41,715 nucleotides of DNA from Flavobacteriaceae bacterium. Lineage in GTDB: Bacteria; Bacteroidota; Bacteroidia; Flavobacteriales; Flavobacteriaceae. Position 1 is the stretch's first letter. Each line of letters starts with the position of its first letter. The translations under genes were made by a program, and so were the position numbers. Shown here piece by piece: positions 17,437-27,090 of the stretch. The stretch spans positions 1 to 41,715 of the forward strand of contig JAOZLL010000013.1 of the NCBI GenBank assembly GCA_029934835.1. The letters are read 5' to 3'. A model generated the notes under the pieces. That model did not search any database, was not told the DNA's origin, and saw nothing but the letters and a program-made list of their open reading frames with translations.

Positions 17437-18235
17437 TTATTGATTCGAGTTCAAATTGTTCTTCACTTAATCTATTATTCACAACAAATACATTGTTTAA
17501 GGCACTAAAGTCAGCAAATAAATTAACATCAATTGTAGTATATGATTTTTTATCTATTGAAAAATCAGTAATTACTCCCAAAGGGATTCCTTCGGGAAAA
17601 ATTACTGATTTTCCACCACTGATAAGTGTATCTCCGATTTTTATATTTGCTTGAATTGGGAGATCAGTAAACTGTGCTTTTGAGAAGCTTTTTCCATTCC
17701 ATTCTAGACTTCCAAAATGATGACTATTTTTCATTTTAGCATTAATCTTCGTCCGACTATTGAGTAGAGATAATACCGTAGAATAATTTTTAGAGACTCT
17801 CAATGTTATTCCAATAATTCCGTTTGATAAGACAACGCCCATATTTGGTTTAATACTATCATTGCTACCTTTATCAATTGTTAAAATATTGTTTCTCTTA
17901 TGATAAGAATTATAAACAACTTTAGAGCTAATGTATTTATACTTTGTGTTTGAATTTATCTTTTCAGAATCAGTTGATTCAATAAATTGCTCCAGTTTAT
18001 TTTTTAATAATTCGTTTTCTTTAACCAAGTCGCCATTTTGACTTTTTAAGTTAAAATAATTCTTAATATTCGTTGATTTTTTATGAATACTACCACTTAT
18101 TACATTAGCTGAATTTAAGTATTTACTATGATGAAAAGAATGACTTTTAACAATAAAGATAAATGCTATTAACTCCAAAATCAAAAACAATAAACCAACA
18201 CGGTTATTGGTAAAAAATTTAATAAGTTGTAACAT
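17429..18235 (-). CDS. mreC: Rod shape-determining protein MreC
   Basis: A 268-residue bitopic protein. A transmembrane segment lies at about residues 12-29 (NRVGLLFLILELIAFIFIV), then a periplasmic coiled coil (about 65-90), then the beta-barrel MreC domain with the NMGVVLSNGIIGITLRVSKN and GDTLISGGKSVIFPEGIPLG stretches. It activates PBP2-RodA. It lies 23 bp downstream of mreB and overlaps mreD. Confidence 0.93.
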   Translation of the reverse strand: MLQLIKFFTNNRVGLLFLILELIAFIFIVKSHSFHHSKYLNSANVISGSIHKKSTNIKNYFNLKSQNGDLVKENELLKNKLEQFIESTDSEKINSNTKYKYISSKVVYNSYHKRNNILTIDKGSNDSIKPNMGVVLSNGIIGITLRVSKNYSTVLSLLNSRTKINAKMKNSHHFGSLEWNGKSFSKAQFTDLPIQANIKIGDTLISGGKSVIFPEGIPLGVITDFSIDKKSYTTIDVNLFADFSALNNVFVVNNRLSEEQFELESINE

Positions 18236-18258
18236 TTAATTTTAGTTAATAGTAGAAT

Positions 18259-19284
18259 TTATATCAAGATGCTACGATATTTATCTAATTCTTTTAATGC
18301 AATACCAGTACCTCTAACAACGGCACGTAATGGGTCTTCAGCCACATAAACAGGCAAATCAGTTTTACGAGATAAACGCTTGTCAAGACCACGGAGCATA
18401 GATCCTCCACCTGCTAAATAGATACCTGTGTTGTAAATGTCGGCTGCCAATTCTGGAGGTGTTTGTGATAGCGTTTCCATAACAGCATCTTCAATTCTAA
18501 TAATTGATTTGTCTAGTGCTTTTGCTATTTCTCTATAAGATATTTGAATTTGTTTTGGTTTTCCGCTTAGTAAGTCCCTACCTTGAATATACATATCTTC
18601 AGGCGGATTTTCTAGATCCTCAGTAGCAGCTCCAACTTGAATTTTAACCAATTCAGCAGTTCTTTCGCCTATATATAAGTTATGTTGTGTTCGCAGGTAA
18701 TAAGATATATCATTGTTAAAAACATTTCCTGCAACCTTAATTGATTTGTCGACAACTATACCTCCTAAAGCTATTACTGCAATTTCAGTTGTGCCACCTC
18801 CTATATCGATAATCATATTTCCTTTGGGTTGCATAATGTCAATACCAATACCAATCGCTGCAGCCATTGGTTCGTGTATTAAATGCACTTCTTTCCCTTT
18901 CATTTTTTCTGCAGAATTATAGACTGCTCTTTTCTCAACTTCTGTGATTCCTGAAGGAATACAAATTACCATTCGTAAAGAAGGTGTTATAAAACGATCT
19001 TTTATAGATGGAATATTTTTAATAAACTCCCGAATCATTTGTTCAGATGCATCAAAGTCAGCAATTACACCATCCTTTAAAGGCCAAATAGTTTTAATGT
19101 TTTCATGGGTTTTGCCCTGCATCATATTGGCTTCATTCCCAATAGCAGTAATCTTACCAGTTGTACGATCTCTAGCAACAATTGACGGACTGTCAACAAC
19201 GACTTTGCCATCATGAATTATTAAAGTATTTGCTGTGCCTAAATCTATGGCAATATCTTCTGTTAAAAAGTCAAAAAAACCCAT
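18259..19284 (-). CDS. mreB: Rod shape-determining actin homologue MreB
   Basis: A 341-residue actin-like ATPase, normal length. Nucleotide-binding motifs are DLGTANTLI (phosphate 1), DIGGGTTEIAV (phosphate 2) and YLAGGGSMLRGL (adenosine). It forms short membrane-attached filaments that orient lateral wall synthesis. First gene of the five-gene elongation operon; a promoter element lies about 40 bp upstream of the ATG. Confidence 0.97.
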   Translation of the reverse strand: MGFFDFLTEDIAIDLGTANTLIIHDGKVVVDSPSIVARDRTTGKITAIGNEANMMQGKTHENIKTIWPLKDGVIADFDASEQMIREFIKNIPSIKDRFITPSLRMVICIPSGITEVEKRAVYNSAEKMKGKEVHLIHEPMAAAIGIGIDIMQPKGNMIIDIGGGTTEIAVIALGGIVVDKSIKVAGNVFNNDISYYLRTQHNLYIGERTAELVKIQVGAATEDLENPPEDMYIQGRDLLSGKPKQIQISYREIAKALDKSIIRIEDAVMETLSQTPPELAADIYNTGIYLAGGGSMLRGLDKRLSRKTDLPVYVAEDPLRAVVRGTGIALKELDKYRSILI

Positions 19285-19537
19285 TATTTCGTGTTAAATA
19301 TTTTGGAGAATGCTCTAATGCACAAAGGTACTTAAAAAAATGTAAAAATTTAAAGTAAATAATTGAAAATTAATGCTTGAAATATCGTGTTTTTGTAAAT
19401 ACTATTGACCTCGAATTGATGTCACAAAAATCTATTGATAATTGATTTTTAATTGATCCTCCAAGTTGAACTCAGGTTAATAGGTAATACTGCTACAACA
19501 AGTCAAGTGAGTAAAAGAGTAGCTAAATACGCACCCA
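19285..19537. other. Intergenic region between prfA and mreB
   Basis: These 253 bp contain the mreB promoter at one end and, at 19465-19478, an inverted near-copy of the 14-mer at 8975-8988. No ORF or RNA structure that I can support lies here. Confidence 0.5.
19323..19330 (-). promoter_or_regulatory. -7 element for the mre operon
   Basis: TACCTTTG on the minus strand is an exact TAnnTTTG match, 38 bp upstream of the mreB ATG. No clear -33 TTG is seen. Confidence 0.5.
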
Positions 19538-20614
19538 TTAAATTGATTCACCTAAAGCTTTTAATTTTTCGGTATTTTCTGCTAATTGAAGTTCTTTGAT
19601 AATTTTAATAATATCACCATCAATGATATTACTTAAATCATATAGCGTTAAATTAATTCGATGTTCAGTTACACGGCCTTGTGGATAGTTATAAGTTCTA
19701 ATTTTTGCAGAACGATCCCCACTAGATACCATTGTTTTACGTTGTGCGGCATCTGCTTCAAGTTTTTTGGCTAATTCTCTTTCATATAAACGAGAACGCA
19801 ATACTTTAAAGGCTTTGTCTTTATTCTTATGCTGTGATTTTTGGTCTTGACATTGTGCTACTAATCCAGTAGGAACATGAGTTAATCTCACAGCAGAATA
19901 GGTAGTGTTTACAGATTGTCCACCAGGACCCGAAGCACAAAAGTAATCTACTCTTACATCAGAAGGATTTATTTGAACATCAAACTCTTCTGCTTCAGGC
20001 AAAACCATAACGGTTGCAGCAGAGGTATGTACACGTCCTTGAGTCTCAGTTTGAGGAACTCGTTGTACACGATGAACACCTGATTCAAATTTCATTAAAC
20101 CATAAACATCGTTACCTGTTACACTAAAAATAACTTCTTTAAATCCTCCAGAAGTACCTTCGCTTATATCTACAACCTCAGTTTTCCAACCTTGAGAAGA
20201 GCAAAATTTAGTATACATTCTATATAAGTCTCCGGCAAAAATACTCGCTTCATCACCACCAGTTCCAGCTCTTATTTCTACCATTACATTTTTAGCGTCT
20301 TCAGGATCTTTTGGGATTAGCATTACCTTAATTTCTTCTTCTAGAATGGGTAATTTTGTTTCGGCATCATCTAATTCCATTTTTGCCATTTCAATCATTT
20401 CAGCATCAGTTTCTGTTTTGATGATATCTTTTGCCTCTTCGACTGAGTGAATTAAAGACTCATATTCATCAGCTTTTTTGATGACTTTGGTTAAGTCTTT
20501 ATATTCCTTATTTATCTCAATATAACGTTTTTGATCTGTAATAATATCGGGTTGGATGATCAAATCTGATACTTCATCAAATCTTTGACGTACTATTTGA
20601 ATTTTATCTAACAT
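19538..20614 (-). CDS. prfA: Peptide chain release factor 1
   Basis: A 358-residue class I release factor. The ATG at 20614 ([15 protein letters not shown]) is used; the longer frame upstream runs through the promoter. The stop-codon recognition tripeptide is PQT (187-189), the PxT form of RF1, and the peptidyl hydrolysis GGQ is at 231-233 ([14 protein letters not shown]). It releases peptides at UAA and UAG. It lies alone between mreB and the divergent DUF6089 gene. Confidence 0.96.
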   Translation of the reverse strand: MLDKIQIVRQRFDEVSDLIIQPDIITDQKRYIEINKEYKDLTKVIKKADEYESLIHSVEEAKDIIKTETDAEMIEMAKMELDDAETKLPILEEEIKVMLIPKDPEDAKNVMVEIRAGTGGDEASIFAGDLYRMYTKFCSSQGWKTEVVDISEGTSGGFKEVIFSVTGNDVYGLMKFESGVHRVQRVPQTETQGRVHTSAATVMVLPEAEEFDVQINPSDVRVDYFCASGPGGQSVNTTYSAVRLTHVPTGLVAQCQDQKSQHKNKDKAFKVLRSRLYERELAKKLEADAAQRKTMVSSGDRSAKIRTYNYPQGRVTEHRINLTLYDLSNIIDGDIIKIIKELQLAENTEKLKALGESI

Positions 20615-20634
20615 AAATGGTTTTGTTCTTGCTG

Positions 20635-20667
20635 CGAATTTACAATTTACTTCGCACAATTCCCAAA
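20635..20667 (-). promoter_or_regulatory. Probable prfA promoter
   Basis: On the minus strand, TTTG (20664-20667) and TAAATTCG (20635-20642, one mismatch to TAnnTTTG) are 21 bp apart, placing initiation close upstream of the chosen ATG. Confidence 0.45.
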
Positions 20668-20780
20668 ATTTGGTATTTTAAAAAGCTAGATTAGTATAGG
20701 CTTTGTTCTTTATTAAGTTTTGAGCAATAAAATTAAGAATAGCTTGTTTAATAAAAGCAAAACATTCTAAAAGAAATCAA

Positions 20781-20788
20781 TACATTTG
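20781..20788 (+). promoter_or_regulatory. -7 element for the DUF6089-uppS-bamA operon
   Basis: TACATTTG is an exact TAnnTTTG match, 16 bp before the ATG at 20805. No good -33 element is seen. Confidence 0.5.
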
Positions 20789-20804
20789 CAATCGAAAATC
20801 AGGT

Positions 20805-21491
20805 ATGAATAGATTCCATTTCACTATAATTAGTTTATTATTGTTCACTCAAGTCAATGCTCAGTATCTTAATGAGGTAGGTTTTATTGTTGGTGGAACA
20901 AATTATAGTGGTGATATCGGTAATGAATTTTATATTGCTCCAAATAAGGTAGGAGCAAGTTTATTGTATAAAAGAAATATAAATTCCCGTATATCTATAA
21001 GAAGTACCTTGAGTTATATCCCGATTTCTGATAGCGATGCGAAATCCTCAAATAGTATACGTCAAGAAAGAGGATATAGTTTCTCAAATACACTCTATGA
21101 AGTTGCCGTTGGATTAGAATTTAATTATTTTGATTATGATATAACAACTTCTCATCTAATTGCAACACCCTATTTATTATTTGAATTTGCAGGCTTTTAT
21201 TATAATGTAGCGAGTAGTCAAACTAATAATAATACCTATAATTACAGTAGTAAAGTATCCTATGCTATACCATTTGGGATTGGGTTTAAATCTAAAATTG
21301 CAAGAAACTATGCTTTTGCATTAGAACTTAGAGCACGATATACTTTTGAAGATGATTTAGATTATAATAATGAGAGAGTATCTAATCTAAGATTTGGTAA
21401 TCCAAACACAAATGACTGGTATTTCTTTTCAGGAATTTCTTTTGTCTATTCGTTTGGAAGACCTCCTTGTGCTGTTCCACCACAATATTAA
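20805..21491 (+). CDS. DUF6089 family outer-membrane protein
   Basis: A 228-residue protein with a signal peptide cut before Gln20 (LLLFTQVNA|QYLNEVGF). The mature part is beta-rich, with the EVGFIVGGTNYSGDIGN opening typical of the DUF6089 family, which in Bacteroidota sits directly before uppS and bamA. It is separated from uppS by 3 bp. The role is unknown; location at the head of an outer-membrane biogenesis operon suggests an envelope function. The C-terminus GRPPCAVPPQY carries an unpaired Cys. Confidence 0.85.
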   Translation: MNRFHFTIISLLLFTQVNAQYLNEVGFIVGGTNYSGDIGNEFYIAPNKVGASLLYKRNINSRISIRSTLSYIPISDSDAKSSNSIRQERGYSFSNTLYEVAVGLEFNYFDYDITTSHLIATPYLLFEFAGFYYNVASSQTNNNTYNYSSKVSYAIPFGIGFKSKIARNYAFALELRARYTFEDDLDYNNERVSNLRFGNPNTNDWYFFSGISFVYSFGRPPCAVPPQY

Positions 21492-21494
21492 TAT

Positions 21495-22244
21495 ATGAGC
21501 AAAATTACGTTGAATTCTAAGGTCAATGTGCCGAACCATGTTGCTGTCATAATGGATGGCAATGGTCGATGGGCAAAACAAAAAGGAAAATTTAGAATTT
21601 TTGGTCACCAAAATGGAGTGAAATCAGTCAGAGAAACAATAGAAGCAGCAGCTGAAATTGGGGTGAAAGTATTAACGCTTTTTGCTTTTTCAACAGAAAA
21701 CTGGAGTCGGCCAAAAAGAGAAGTAGATACACTGATGAGTTTATTAGCTACATCCTTGAAAAAAGAATTGAAGAGTCTTCAGAAAAATTCAATACAATTA
21801 CGAGCGATTGGTGATTTGAAAAACCTACCTGAAAAAGCACACAAAGAGTTAAAAGAGGTGATTTTAAAAACAGCTAGTAATGATAGAATGATACTTAATC
21901 TAGCTTTAAGTTATGGTTCACGTGCCGAAATCGTTAATGCTGTCAAAAGTATTTCTAAAAAAGTTGTTAATAATGAACTAAAAATTGAAAATATTAATGA
22001 AAAAACTATAAATAACCATTTATATACATTTTCTTTGCCAGACGTTGATTTTTTGATACGAACAAGCGGCGAACAACGAATTAGTAATTTCTTGTTATGG
22101 CAGATAGCCTATGCCGAATTGTATTTTACAAATACACTTTGGCCAGATTTTAAAAAACAAGATTTTTATAACGCAATAAAGGAGTATCAAAACAGAGAAA
22201 GACGATACGGAAAAACAAGTGAACAAATTGAAACAAATGAGTAG
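21495..22244 (+). CDS. uppS: Isoprenyl transferase (undecaprenyl diphosphate synthase)
   Basis: A 249-residue cis-prenyltransferase. The signature MDGNGRWAK (Asp21 binds magnesium and diphosphate), the FAFSTENWSRP loop and the C-terminal DFLIRTSGEQRISNFLLWQ motif are intact. It makes the C55 lipid carrier for peptidoglycan and surface glycans. Its 3' end overlaps the bamA start by 8 bp. Confidence 0.96.
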   Translation: MSKITLNSKVNVPNHVAVIMDGNGRWAKQKGKFRIFGHQNGVKSVRETIEAAAEIGVKVLTLFAFSTENWSRPKREVDTLMSLLATSLKKELKSLQKNSIQLRAIGDLKNLPEKAHKELKEVILKTASNDRMILNLALSYGSRAEIVNAVKSISKKVVNNELKIENINEKTINNHLYTFSLPDVDFLIRTSGEQRISNFLLWQIAYAELYFTNTLWPDFKKQDFYNAIKEYQNRERRYGKTSEQIETNE

Positions 22245-24789
22245 TATTAAAAGAGTTTTTATTGCAATAATCTTACTAATTTATATCGGAATTAATTCTT
22301 TTGCACAAGAAGAACCAATAATTGTCAAAGATAGTCTTACCTCTGGAAAGGATAGTCTTGCTTTTGAAAGAGGAAAAGAATATACACTAGGAGATTTTAC
22401 AGTAATTGGCTTACAAAAGTTTAGTGAGCAAACAGTAAAAGTCCACTCTGGTTTGACCAAAGGTTCTAAAATAAAGTTACCAGGAGATAAATTAACAAGT
22501 GCAATAAAAAGACTTTATGAAACAGATCAGTTTAGTAAAGTAGATGTTTATTTAGTAAAACTTGATGGAGATACTGCTTATTTAGAATTTGAAGTTATAG
22601 AATTACCACAATTAGATAAGTTAGAATTTACTAATTTACGAAAAGCAAAATCACGAACTCTTAAAGAAGAAGCTAAAATTAAGAGTGGTGATATGGTAAC
22701 CGATAATTTATTAGTTACCACAAAAAATTTCTACAAGAATAAATATATGAATGATGGGTTTTTAAAAACCAAAGTAGATATCAAGCAGGAAAAAGGGAAA
22801 AAGCCAAATACGGTAGATTTGTTAGTGAACTTAGATAAAGGCAATCGTGTCAAAATAAGTAAAATTAACATTATAGGGAATGAATTAATCACCACAAAAA
22901 AAATACGTAGAAAAATGAAATCAACCAAACAAAAAATGTTTGGTAGGTTTTGGAAACGCTCCAAATATATTTCAACAGATTATAAAGAAGATCTAAAAAC
23001 AATTTTAGATGCATACAGTGAAGAAGGGTTTCGTGATGCAATAATTACAAATCAAGACTATACTTGGATAGATGATAAAAACATTGAGTTAAATATTAAG
23101 ATAGATGAAGGCAAGAAATACTTTTTTAAAAGTGTTGAATTTGTTGGGAACTCAGTTTATTCTGATGCACAGTTGAATAAATTTTTACGTTTAGAAAAAG
23201 GAGATGTCTATAATTCTAAAGTTTTAAAAGAAAGAGTTAGCGGTGATGGAACTCCTGATTCAGAGGATTTACAGTCTCTTTACTTAAATTCAGGGTATCT
23301 GTTTGCACAAGTAACACCTGTTGAAACAAGAGTAGTTAACGATTCTATTGATGTTGAGATTCGCATCTATGAGGATGATCCAGCAACTATCAGAAAAATA
23401 TCAGTTACGGGTAACACAAGAACCAATGATCATGTTATTTATAGAGAATTATGGACTAAACCAGGAAATTTATTTAGTAAAGAGGATATCATACGGTCTA
23501 TTAGAGAAATTAGTCAATTGGGTTTCTTTGATGCGGAGAATATTGTTCCAGACGTAAAGCCCAATCAAATTGATAAAACAGTAGATATTGAGTATTCTGT
23601 AGCCGAAAAAGGTTCTAGTCAGATAGAACTTCAAGGTGGCTATGGTGGAAATTCATTTATAGGTACATTAGGTTTATCATTTAATAATTTTTCAATAAAA
23701 AATATCTTAAAAAAAGAAGCCTATAAACCATTACCAATGGGTGATGGACAAGCTTTATCATTGAGATTGCAAAAAAGTAAGTTTTATAGTACCTATAGTT
23801 TTTCATTTACAGAACCTTGGTTAGGAGGTCAAAAACCAAAATCCCTATCCTTGTCTGTTTATAATTCAAGACAATTTGGGTATACATCAAATTATGATGT
23901 CGATAAAAGTCAAGGTCTAAATATTTGGGGTGCGTCTGTAGGGCTAGGGCAGCGATTAAATTGGCCAGACAACTATTTTGGACTTTCACAATCCATTAGT
24001 TATCAACGTTATGAATTAAACGAATATAATGCTATTCCAAGCCTTAGGTTTGATGGTGGAACAGGAGTTGCAAATAATATATCATACAGTATTACTTTAT
24101 CACGAAATTCCTCAGGTCCAAACCCTATCTTTCCAACAGTTGGTTCAGAACTTAGTTTAACTTTAAAAGGAACGCCACCATTTTCATTATTTAATGGTAA
24201 AGATTATGACTATGCGTTACTTAGTGATGAAGATAAATACAGATGGTTAGAATATAACAAGGTGTCATTTAAAGCTAAATTTTTCACACCACTTTATAAG
24301 AAATTGATTTTAATGACTGATGTTCAAATTGGTCTATTAGGTTATTATAATAAAAGTGCTAGCTATATAGAACATGTTAATTATTCTCCTTTTGAAAGAT
24401 ATATAGTAGGTGGTGATGGTTTAGCACAATACCGATTTGATGGAAGTGAAACTATCGGATTAAGAGGATATGAGAATGGAGCCTTATCTGATAGAACAAG
24501 TGGTGGAACGATGTATGATAAATTTTCAATTGAAGCAAGATATCCTATTACTTTAAAACCATCAGCATCAATCTATGTGACTGGCTTTGTCGAAGCAGGT
24601 AACTCTTATAATGGATTTAAAAATTTCAATCCTTTTACAGTTAAACGTTCTGCTGGAGCTGGATTACGAATTTTTATGCCAGCATTTGGTTTATTAGGTA
24701 TAGATTTTGCACATGGATTTGATCCAGTTGGAGACTTTGGTGAGAAGTCAGGATGGCAAACTCATTTTATTATTGGGCAACAATTCTAA
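22237..24789 (+). CDS. bamA: Outer-membrane protein assembly factor BamA
   Basis: An 850-residue Omp85 protein. The ATG at 22237 (MSSIKRVFIAII) is chosen over an upstream GTG because it gives a clean signal peptide ending NSFA|QEE. POTRA repeats occupy about residues 45-460, followed by a C-terminal 16-strand barrel with the conserved GLRGYENGALSD loop-6 motif and a terminal strand ending in Phe (THFIIGQQF). It inserts barrels into the outer membrane; the two following Skp/OmpH genes supply its periplasmic clients. Confidence 0.95.
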   Translation: MSSIKRVFIAIILLIYIGINSFAQEEPIIVKDSLTSGKDSLAFERGKEYTLGDFTVIGLQKFSEQTVKVHSGLTKGSKIKLPGDKLTSAIKRLYETDQFSKVDVYLVKLDGDTAYLEFEVIELPQLDKLEFTNLRKAKSRTLKEEAKIKSGDMVTDNLLVTTKNFYKNKYMNDGFLKTKVDIKQEKGKKPNTVDLLVNLDKGNRVKISKINIIGNELITTKKIRRKMKSTKQKMFGRFWKRSKYISTDYKEDLKTILDAYSEEGFRDAIITNQDYTWIDDKNIELNIKIDEGKKYFFKSVEFVGNSVYSDAQLNKFLRLEKGDVYNSKVLKERVSGDGTPDSEDLQSLYLNSGYLFAQVTPVETRVVNDSIDVEIRIYEDDPATIRKISVTGNTRTNDHVIYRELWTKPGNLFSKEDIIRSIREISQLGFFDAENIVPDVKPNQIDKTVDIEYSVAEKGSSQIELQGGYGGNSFIGTLGLSFNNFSIKNILKKEAYKPLPMGDGQALSLRLQKSKFYSTYSFSFTEPWLGGQKPKSLSLSVYNSRQFGYTSNYDVDKSQGLNIWGASVGLGQRLNWPDNYFGLSQSISYQRYELNEYNAIPSLRFDGGTGVANNISYSITLSRNSSGPNPIFPTVGSELSLTLKGTPPFSLFNGKDYDYALLSDEDKYRWLEYNKVSFKAKFFTPLYKKLILMTDVQIGLLGYYNKSASYIEHVNYSPFERYIVGGDGLAQYRFDGSETIGLRGYENGALSDRTSGGTMYDKFSIEARYPITLKPSASIYVTGFVEAGNSYNGFKNFNPFTVKRSAGAGLRIFMPAFGLLGIDFAHGFDPVGDFGEKSGWQTHFIIGQQF

Positions 24790-24797
24790 TTATGTAT

Positions 24798-24805
24798 TAT
24801 CTTTG
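24798..24805 (+). promoter_or_regulatory. -7 element upstream of the first ompH
   Basis: TATCTTTG, an exact TAnnTTTG match, lies in the 70-bp gap after bamA, giving a leader of about 50 nt. It may allow extra expression of the chaperone genes beyond readthrough. Confidence 0.45.
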
Positions 24806-24859
24806 TGATAAGTTTAGGTTAATTGGATACAGTTTTTATAATTATTAAAATATACTGTT

Positions 24860-25702
24860 ATGACTAAAAAGTTTTTATTCTTATTTGTAAACATATTGTT
24901 TGTTACAATCGCTTTTGCACAAAAGCCACAACGAATAGCGTATATTGATATGGAGTATATATTAGAAAATGTTCCTGATTATCAAAAAGCAACTTCACAG
25001 TTGCAAACCAAAGTTCAAAAATGGCAAGATAAGATTGCTACGGGTCAACGTGAGCTAGAAATACTAAAAACAGACTTAAGTAATGAAAAAGCATTGCTTA
25101 CCAAAGATTTAATTGAAGAACGTGAAGAGGATATTAGTATTAAAGCTGAAGAGTTAAAAAAAACCCAAAACAAATACTTTGGCACAAAAGGTGATTTATT
25201 CCGTTTACGTAAGCAATTGGTTAAACCAGTTCAAGATCAAGTTTATAATGCCATACAAGATATTGCTAAGAAACGTAAATATGATTTTGTGTTAGATAAA
25301 TCAAGTGATTTGATTATGCTCTATACAAATGATAAATATGATATTAGTGATTTAGTAATCAAAAGCATAACTCGCTCTGAAAAGCAAAAACAAATCGTTG
25401 AGAAAAGAACGAAAAAACAGAAAGAGATTAGTGCCAAACAAAATCAAGCAAAAGAACCTAATCCTGAATTAGAAAAAAAATTAGAAGAAAGAGAAGCTAA
25501 GAAACAAGAATTAAAAGAACGTGTTGAAAAACAAAAAGCTGATCGTGCTAAGAAAAGAGAAGAACAAAAAAAGGCTATTGAAGAAGCCCGCCAACAAAAG
25601 ATAAAAGAGCGTGAAGAAGCAAAGAAAAAAATAGCAGACAAAAGAGCTGCTGAACAAAAAGCAAGAGAAGAAAAGAGTAAAGATAAAGAACCGGAACAAT
25701 AG
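24860..25702 (+). CDS. Skp/OmpH family periplasmic chaperone, long form
   Basis: A 280-residue protein with a signal peptide cut before Gln21 and an OmpH-like core (RIAYIDMEYILENVPDYQKA, then long helices and a C-terminal core strand YDFVLDKSSDLIMLYTN). Beyond about residue 170 it carries an extra tail of about 110 residues made almost only of Lys, Glu, Arg, Ala and Gln, predicted coiled coil. Normal Skp is about 160-170 residues, as in the next gene. It probably holds unfolded barrels for BamA. Confidence 0.9.
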   Translation: MTKKFLFLFVNILFVTIAFAQKPQRIAYIDMEYILENVPDYQKATSQLQTKVQKWQDKIATGQRELEILKTDLSNEKALLTKDLIEEREEDISIKAEELKKTQNKYFGTKGDLFRLRKQLVKPVQDQVYNAIQDIAKKRKYDFVLDKSSDLIMLYTNDKYDISDLVIKSITRSEKQKQIVEKRTKKQKEISAKQNQAKEPNPELEKKLEEREAKKQELKERVEKQKADRAKKREEQKKAIEEARQQKIKEREEAKKKIADKRAAEQKAREEKSKDKEPEQ

Positions 25703-25732
25703 AATAACAATAATTAAAAAACAAAAATCAAA

Positions 25733-26233
25733 ATGAACACAATCAAAACACTTTTATTAATCGCTGTATTTACAATAGGTTTTACTACAGTTAATGCTCA
25801 AAGTAAAATGGCGCATATTAATACGGAAGAATTAGTTTCTTCAATGCCAGAAACTAAAGCATTACAAGCAAAATTAGAAAAGTTAGGAAAGACTTATGAT
25901 GATGAAATGAAAACAAAGGAAGTAGAGTTAAAAGCAAAATTTGAACGTTATAATAAAGAGTTCGAATCTCAAACTGAAGCAACAAATGCAGAGAGAACTA
26001 AAGAGGTTCAATTAGAAGCTCAAAAAATTGAGCAATTCAAAAAGGAAGCTATGCGTGACCTTCAAAAACAAGAACAAGAAGGTTTAAAACCAATTCTTGA
26101 AAAAGCCATGAAAGCTGTTGAAGATATTGCTGCTGCTCAAGGTTTTGACTATGTGTTAAATGCGAATACACTTATCATCAAAAATGGTAAAGATTTATTA
26201 ATAGATGTGAAAACTAAATTGGGTATTCAATAG
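25733..26233 (+). CDS. Skp/OmpH family periplasmic chaperone, short form
   Basis: A 166-residue protein with a signal peptide cut before Gln23 and standard Skp architecture: MAHINTEELVSSMPETKALQ core, long helical tentacles (about 50-115), closing core strand FDYVLNANTLIIKNGKDLL. It is 30 bp downstream of the long paralogue and followed by a terminator. Confidence 0.93.
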   Translation: MNTIKTLLLIAVFTIGFTTVNAQSKMAHINTEELVSSMPETKALQAKLEKLGKTYDDEMKTKEVELKAKFERYNKEFESQTEATNAERTKEVQLEAQKIEQFKKEAMRDLQKQEQEGLKPILEKAMKAVEDIAAAQGFDYVLNANTLIIKNGKDLLIDVKTKLGIQ

Positions 26234-26253
26234 CCAATTTTAATAAAACTATT

Positions 26254-26285
26254 AAAAAACCGTTTGCAATAGCAAACGGTTTTTT
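26254..26285 (+). terminator. Terminator after the ompH pair
   Basis: The stem ACCGTTTGC / GCAAACGGT with AATA loop (26259-26280) is flanked by A and T runs that extend it. It separates the bamA-ompH operon from murI. Confidence 0.9.
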
Positions 26286-26292
26286 ACTTTTG
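26285..26292 (+). promoter_or_regulatory. murI promoter -7 element, near-leaderless
   Basis: TACTTTTG, an exact match, begins at the end of the preceding terminator and ends only 6 bp before the murI ATG, so the transcript would start at or next to the start codon. Confidence 0.5.
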
Positions 26293-26298
26293 TAAAGT

Positions 26299-27090
26299 AT
26301 GATAAAGCAAAATATAATAGGTTTTTTTGATTCGGGTGTAGGTGGAACGTCTATTTGGAAAGAAATGATTCAGATTCTTCCACATGAAAATACTATTTAT
26401 CTTGCGGATAGTATCAATGCACCTTATGGAAAAAAAACGAGAGAAGAAATTATTTTACTCAGTGAAAAAAATACAGAATTTCTACTAAACAAAGGATGTA
26501 AGATGATTGTAGTTGCTTGCAATACAGCTACTACAAATGCCATATCTCATCTAAGAGAAAAATATAAGATTCCTTTTATTGGTATTGAACCCGCAATAAA
26601 ACCAGCAGCCTTGCACACAAAGACAAACAATGTTGGAATATTGGCAACTCAAGGAACTTTAAGTAGTGAACTATTCGCCATAACCTCACAAGAGTTTGCA
26701 TCAAATATTGATGTCTGTGAGCAAGAAGGAAAAGGTTTGGTAGAATTAATTGAGTCTAATCAGTTAGAATCAAACGATATGCAAAATCTACTGGTGAAGT
26801 ATCTAGAGCCAATGCAAAAAGCTAATATTGATTATTTAATACTGGGTTGCACACATTATTCCTATTTAATTCCTCAAATTAAAGAGATAATAGGTAATAA
26901 AGTTACTATTATAGATTCTGGCTTTGCCGTATCAAAACAGATAAAGAAAATACTAGAGAAAAATAAAGGATTAAATTCTCAAAATAGACAAGGTAACTAT
27001 CAGTTTTATTCAAATAAAAACATTGAAATTATTCATAGTTTACTTGCTGAAATTCCTTTTGAATTAGAAATAAAACAAGAGCAATTTTAA
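26299..27090 (+). CDS. murI: Glutamate racemase
   Basis: A 263-residue racemase. Catalytic cysteines are Cys74 (VVACNTAT) and Cys184 (ILGCTHYSYL), with FDSGVGGTSIW at 10-20 carrying the conserved Asp11/Ser12. It supplies D-glutamate for peptidoglycan. Its last four bases overlap the end of the convergent saccharopine dehydrogenase-like gene. Confidence 0.96.
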   Translation: MIKQNIIGFFDSGVGGTSIWKEMIQILPHENTIYLADSINAPYGKKTREEIILLSEKNTEFLLNKGCKMIVVACNTATTNAISHLREKYKIPFIGIEPAIKPAALHTKTNNVGILATQGTLSSELFAITSQEFASNIDVCEQEGKGLVELIESNQLESNDMQNLLVKYLEPMQKANIDYLILGCTHYSYLIPQIKEIIGNKVTIIDSGFAVSKQIKKILEKNKGLNSQNRQGNYQFYSNKNIEIIHSLLAEIPFELEIKQEQF

